Below are positions 6,974 to 12,063 of a DNA stretch of 12,063 bases, one piece after another. How positions within the stretch are numbered: position 1 is the first letter of the stretch; each line of letters opens with the position of its first letter. Source of the stretch: Polyangiaceae bacterium (lineage in GTDB: Bacteria; Myxococcota; Polyangia; Polyangiales; Polyangiaceae); contig JAICTU010000279.1 in assembly GCA_025936205.1 (NCBI GenBank), forward strand, positions 1 through 12,063. The letters run 5' to 3'. A program made the translations under genes and the position numbers. The notes below the pieces were generated by a model that did no database searches, had not been told where the DNA came from, and was given only the letters and a program-made list of their open reading frames with translations.

Positions 6974-7905
6974 TGAGCCCCTCCCAGCCGGGCCACCTGC
7001 TCGCGCGCGCGCGCCACGACGCCGGGGCCGAGGTACTCCGGACCCTGCCCTGCCTCGCGCACCAGCTGATCCAGCTGGACGCGGCTTCTCGGTCCGATCA
7101 CGGCGCTGCTGACGACCGGATTGGAGAGCACGAAGCGCAGGGCGGCAGAGCGCAGGGTCAAGACGTCACCGCCCAGCATGCCGGAGACGATGGACAGCTG
7201 GCGCAGGCGACTGCGCAGTTGCTCGCTGGTCCAGCGCTCGGCGCGATGATCGCCGGGCGGGAACGTCTTGTTGTCCGCCCATTGCCCGCAGAGCAGCCCG
7301 TAGGAGAGGACCGAGCGGGCCAGCACCGCCACCTGGCGCCCGGCGAAGTCGAGGTTCTCCAGGTCATTGCTGGAGAAGATGTTGTAGGCCACCTCGAGCA
7401 CCTCGGCGCCTCGCCCCAGAGCCGCCTGCGCCACCGCTTGCGATCCCGCGCTCACGCCCCAGGCGGCGATCTTCCCCTGTGCCTTCAGCTCGGCCAGTGC
7501 TTCGCAGGCTGGGGTCTGCTCCAGCGTCTGCACGCACGGATTGTGGAGCAGCACCACGTCCAGGCAGGGCCGCTGCAAGCGCCGGCTGCTCGCCTCGCAG
7601 CGTTCGCGCAGGTACTCCGCATCGAAGCGCTTGCGCGGCGGGGCCGACAGCAGGTCGGTGCCGAGCTTGGTGACAAAACAAACGTCGGCGTCCGCGCCGA
7701 GCAAGCGCCCCAGGCGTTCTTCCATCGCACCGGAACCATAGACGTCCGCCGTCTCGTAGAGCGTCAGGCCGTAGGCACGAGCGCGCGTGATGACCTCATC
7801 CTGAACCTGCTCACTGACGGGTCCGTAGCCATCCCCCGACAATCCCCAGGTGCCGAGCGAGAGTTCCGAGACGACACGGCCGGAGGTGAAAGGTCTCGTT
7901 CTCAT
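6970..7905 (-). CDS. Cytosolic aldo/keto reductase with Glu in place of the catalytic Asp
   Basis: This is an NAD(P)H-dependent oxidoreductase of the aldo/keto reductase superfamily, 311 residues from the ATG at 7905; the substrate is unknown. The N-terminal SELSLGTWGLSGDGYG is typical of the class. Of the catalytic tetrad, Tyr 56 (ADVYG), Lys 80 (FVTKLG) and His 121 (VVLLHNP) are present. The position of the usual Asp (FDTA) reads ETA, so Glu 51 replaces it. C-terminal LRFVLSNPVVSSAVIG is the usual cofactor-site strand and helix. It has no signal peptide, so it should act in the cytosol. The frame is open to a TTG at 8001, but the extra 32 residues resemble no part of the family and neither start has a good Shine-Dalgarno, so I prefer the ATG. 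It overlaps cysQ by 4 bases. Confidence 0.85.
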   Translation of the reverse strand: MRTRPFTSGRVVSELSLGTWGLSGDGYGPVSEQVQDEVITRARAYGLTLYETADVYGSGAMEERLGRLLGADADVCFVTKLGTDLLSAPPRKRFDAEYLRERCEASSRRLQRPCLDVVLLHNPCVQTLEQTPACEALAELKAQGKIAAWGVSAGSQAVAQAALGRGAEVLEVAYNIFSSNDLENLDFAGRQVAVLARSVLSYGLLCGQWADNKTFPPGDHRAERWTSEQLRSRLRQLSIVSGMLGGDVLTLRSAALRFVLSNPVVSSAVIGPRSRVQLDQLVREAGQGPEYLGPGVVARAREQVARLGGAQ

Positions 7906-8010
7906 GCGGGGCGGGGTTTGCGGAGCCGTTCTGGCACCGAGGCCCCTTAGCACGATGCCCCGTCCGATCAGCCCCGAAACGGCCGGTGGCTGGTCGGCCA
8001 ATTGCCGGTC

Positions 8011-8063
8011 GGGGTAACTGGCTTCGGGGTAACTGGCTTCAGGGTAACTGGCTTCAGGGTAAC
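8011..8063. repeat. 15-bp tandem repeat, about 3.5 copies
   Basis: The unit GGGGTAACTGGCTTC occurs at 8011-8025 and 8026-8040, then with one change (A for the first G) at 8041-8055, and in part at 8056-8063. It spans the 3' end of the small membrane-protein gene and the gap before the aldo/keto reductase. In the frame of that gene each of the two right-hand copies supplies a TGA, giving tandem stops. The 15-base period suggests replication slippage. Confidence 0.9.
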
Positions 8064-8509
8064 GTCGCCAGCCAGCGCAGCAGGAACGAGGCGTTCAGCC
8101 AGAGCAACAGCATCCCTGCCACGAGCCAGAGCCCGTAGCTGCGCAGCCAGCCCCACGCCCCGCCGTGCCGCAGCGGCCTCGCGTCTTCAGCGAGCAAATG
8201 CTCGAGACCGTAGTCGGCAGCCAGCGACCCCGACCGGGCGCGGCTGCTCGAGTCCGGCGGTGCATCGGGCTCGACGCCCTGCTCCTCCGGCGGATGAGAA
8301 TACAGTCCGAGGTCCGCCGGAGGCTCCGGCTCGTTCATGACTCCCGCTGCCTGCAGCAAGGCCGCGGTGGGAACCGGCGTGGTGATGGCGTCGTGCTCGG
8401 CCTGGCTCGCGCTCGGCAGAGAGCCCGCAGGGCGCCGGTGCAAGCCAGAGTTGCCGTTTTGGGCATGCCAGCCCCAGGGAGCGAGCCGAGGTTTCGTTTG
8501 CGATGTCAT
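8054..8509 (-). CDS. Hypothetical protein with one C-terminal membrane segment
   Basis: I do not recognise this protein of 151 residues (from ATG 8509). It has a long polar, Pro/Glu/Ser-rich, probably disordered N-terminal part and a charged middle (DYGLEHLLAEDARPLRHGG). It ends in a single hydrophobic helix (YGLWLVAGMLLLWLNASFLL) that finishes close to the C-terminus, the layout of a tail-anchored membrane protein. A GTG at 8554 could add 15 residues and has AAGGGG nearby, but that stretch lacks the G/C-ending codons of the rest, so I chose the ATG. Codon use in the last 100 residues looks strongly coding. It lies 86 bases after the Tat reductase gene on the same strand. Its stop codon falls inside a 15-bp tandem repeat, so the C-terminus may be prone to change. 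Confidence 0.6.
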   Translation of the reverse strand: MTSQTKPRLAPWGWHAQNGNSGLHRRPAGSLPSASQAEHDAITTPVPTAALLQAAGVMNEPEPPADLGLYSHPPEEQGVEPDAPPDSSSRARSGSLAADYGLEHLLAEDARPLRHGGAWGWLRSYGLWLVAGMLLLWLNASFLLRWLATLP

Positions 8510-8595
8510 CTGCCGAGATCGAGCCTCATTAGCGCTGAGAACTGGAAAGAGCACTCACCCCTTCGGAGCAACTGGCCGCTGGGGAACGGCCTTGG

Positions 8596-9819
<1,224 letters not shown>

Positions 9820-9841
9820 GATTCGTCCCACTCTCTCTTGG

Positions 9842-9889
9842 AGCTCGCCCGTGTGCCGCTGCGCGTATATCAGCGTTGGCCGGCGAGCT
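9842..9889. other. Long imperfect hairpin between polyferredoxin and Tat reductase genes
   Basis: Outer arms AGCTCGCC (9842-9849) and GGCGAGCT (9882-9889) are perfect 8-bp inverted repeats. Nested inside, CGCTG (9857-9861) and CAGCG (9871-9875) pair around a 9-base AT-richer loop. It overlaps the polyferredoxin stop codon and fills most of the gap before the reductase. There is no T-tract. It may be an mRNA stability or processing element, or a weak attenuator setting the ratio of the two products. Confidence 0.4.
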
Positions 9890-11638
9890 AAGTCTTGGTT
9901 GGTGTCTCGCGACTGCCGAGCAAGAGACTGCGATCCTTCGAGCGCGATTCACCGATCGCGGTGACGTAGACGGCAGGGTCGTCCTGCACCGGGCATTCGT
10001 GCTCGCAGATGCCGCAGCCGATGCACAGCTCGGGCCGCATGTACGGCTGATTGAGCAGCACCTTCTTGCCGTCCCACCGCGTGATCTCCTGCTGGTAGGT
10101 GCCGATCGCCTTGGGGCTGGTCGGACACACCTCTTCGCATACCACACACGGCGTCTCCATCGCCCAGGGAAGGCAGCGGCCGCGGTTGAAAAACGCGGTG
10201 CCCAGGCGGATCGGTCCTGCTTCGACGTGCGCTTCCTTGCCCAGCTTGCGCGCCAGATCGATCTTCTGGATCGCACCCGTCGGACAGACTTCGCTACATA
10301 ACGTGCAGTTCAGCTGACAGAAGCCAGTGCGAAAATCCATGACCGGAGTCCACAAGCCCTCGAGCCCGCCTTCGGCGAGAGTGGAAGGTTGCAGGACGTT
10401 GGTCGGGCAAACGTTGATGCACTGGTCGCACTTGATGCAACGCTCGAGAAACTCCGGCTCGCTCACGGACCCGGGCGGGCGGATCGCCTTCGCCGAGTAG
10501 CTGCGCGCGTTCACGCTCTTGGAGAAGCGCAGGAATGGAAACGCGAGCAAGCCGGCGATGCCCGCGAACACCCAGCGCCGGCGCGGCACGTCGGGCGGCG
10601 CCAGCACCGTCTCGGGCAGCTTCGAGATCACCTTGCGCCCGAACAACAGGGCGCTGCCCTCTTTGAGCGAGCCGATGATGCGCTCGTGCACGGGCACCGG
10701 CGCCAGCCGGAACGCGAGCGCATCTTCCGGGCAGTCGTCGATGCAGTTGAAGCACACAAAGCACTCGCTCTTGCGCAGCGCCTCCTGCGGGTCCGAGGCG
10801 CCCTCGCAGTGGCGCATGCACAGGTTGCAGTCGGTGCAGCGCGTGAGATCGCGATCGATGCGCAAGAGCGCGAAGCGCGAGAGCGTGCCCAGGAAGGCCC
10901 CCAGCGGACACAATACGCGGCAGAAGAAGCGCGGGATCACCAGGTTCATGCCGACCAGACCGATCAGCAGGAAGCCGATGAACCAGGCCCCCGCGAACAC
11001 GCGCGGGTGCGGCGCTCCGGGCCGGGCGGCGATGCCCGCGAGCGCATCCGGCAAAGCAGTGTCGAAGGCGGGCTGGATGGCAGTCGCCACCGAGCGCGTG
11101 AGCAGGCAGATCGGATCGAGCAGGCCGATCTGCAGCGCCCCGAACGCCGACAGGATCAGGAAGACGACCAGCAGGTAGTACTTGAACTGGAAGATCGGAC
11201 GGTAGGCGTTGACGCCGATGTTGTCCTTGTTTCGGCGGATGTTGAACACCCAACCGATGAACTGGTGCAGCGTACCGTAAGGGCAGATCCAGCCGCAGAA
11301 CACGCGCCCCAGCACCAGCGTCGGCACCAGGATCCAGAGCGATCGCCAGAGCCAGCGATAGACGGTGTGGGTGGAGACGGCGGTGGCGAACGTGACCAGC
11401 GGATCCAGCTCCAGGAACAAGGACGCGGGGTAGCCGCCGAGCCGCGAGAACCACGTCACCCAGAGCAGGAAGATGAACAGCGAGAAGCAGAAGGCCTGGG
11501 TGATGATGCGCGTGGTGGTGAGCCGGAACACGCGCGCGTACCAGGGGCTGCCGTCGCGGTTCGGCTTGGTCGCGTTCTGCGCCGCGAGCGCGATCGCTCG
11601 GGGTGCGGCCCGGACGGACTGGAGTACCGGCAGCCGCC

Positions 11639-11642
<4 letters not shown>
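9888..11642 (-). CDS. NapH-NapG-like fused membrane polyferredoxin
   Basis: This is a predicted inner-membrane electron carrier of 584 residues. The first half is like NapH/MauN: membrane helices near 46-66, 98-113, 154-174 and 215-236, the motifs CGWICPYG (Cys 116, 120) and CRVLCPLG (Cys 241, 245), then two ferredoxin motifs (Cys 269/272/275/279 and 294/297/300/304). A further hydrophobic stretch at 357-372, preceded by RRR (354-356), leads to a NapG-like half with four Cys groups: 402/405/408/412; 442/446/449/453; 490/499/502/506; and 540/543/546/550. Up to six [4Fe-4S] clusters are therefore likely. In nitrate systems NapG and NapH are separate and pass quinol electrons to the periplasm; here they are joined and no nitrate reductase is near, so the partner is probably different. 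The ATG overlaps the DUF362 stop (ATGA), and GAGGTG lies 8 bases upstream, indicating coupled translation. Confidence 0.88.

Positions 11643-12063
<421 letters not shown>

Noticed and set aside
6934..7950. A 338-codon open frame on the plus strand, opposite the cytosolic aldo/keto reductase
   Set aside because: Same explanation: mirror frame of a real gene with no family features.
7906..8053. Terminator or promoter in the gap before the cytosolic aldo/keto reductase
   Set aside because: Several GC-rich words can pair (such as GGCCG with CGGCC), but no stem stands out, no T-tract follows, and no convincing -35/-10 pair or sigma-54 site was found.
8011..8063. CRISPR array
   Set aside because: The 15-base units are directly joined with no spacers, so it is a simple tandem repeat.

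Overview
This is a high-GC window with dense coding, long antisense open frames, and a mix of sigma-54 regulators and lipoproteins. That mix suggests a large-genome delta-proteobacterium of the Myxococcota (Polyangia/Sorangium-like). This placement is inferred from gene style; there is no rRNA or other phylogenetic marker. The first ~170 bases are G/C homopolymer runs that look like degraded contig-end sequence, and both outermost genes are cut.

Layout. (1) 1-3489 (+): the C-terminal ~1100 residues of a large signalling regulator: end of a STAND/AAA-type ATPase module, TPR-like array, GAF sensor, coiled coil, sigma-54 AAA+ activator domain and Fis-type HTH. (2) 3587-4192 (+): a small lipoprotein with a DUF6438-like domain, apparently on a leaderless transcript. 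(3) 4281-6044 (-): a HEAT-repeat-like lipoprotein, convergent with (2), with its own sigma-70-type promoter and a strong Shine-Dalgarno. (4) 12063-6161 (-): a leftward cluster of six genes: a DUF362 protein (cut by the window edge), a NapH-NapG-like fused polyferredoxin, a Tat-exported aldo/keto reductase with a C-terminal Cys cluster, a small membrane-anchored protein of unknown function, a cytosolic aldo/keto reductase, and CysQ.

Working together. DUF362 and the polyferredoxin overlap by 4 bp (ATGA), and the second reductase and cysQ overlap by 4 bp (GTGA), so each pair is probably translationally coupled. DUF362, polyferredoxin and Tat-AKR look like one envelope redox module: a membrane protein with about six predicted [4Fe-4S] sites could pass electrons to or from an exported, probably iron-sulfur-bearing aldo/keto reductase. 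This arrangement is the most interesting thing in the window. Its substrate and direction of electron flow cannot be read from the sequence. The small membrane protein, the cytosolic AKR and CysQ follow on the same strand, but gaps with hairpins and a 15-bp tandem repeat make a single continuous transcript uncertain.

No tRNA, rRNA, CRISPR array, insertion sequence or integrase was seen. No gene-free stretch exceeds 300 bases.
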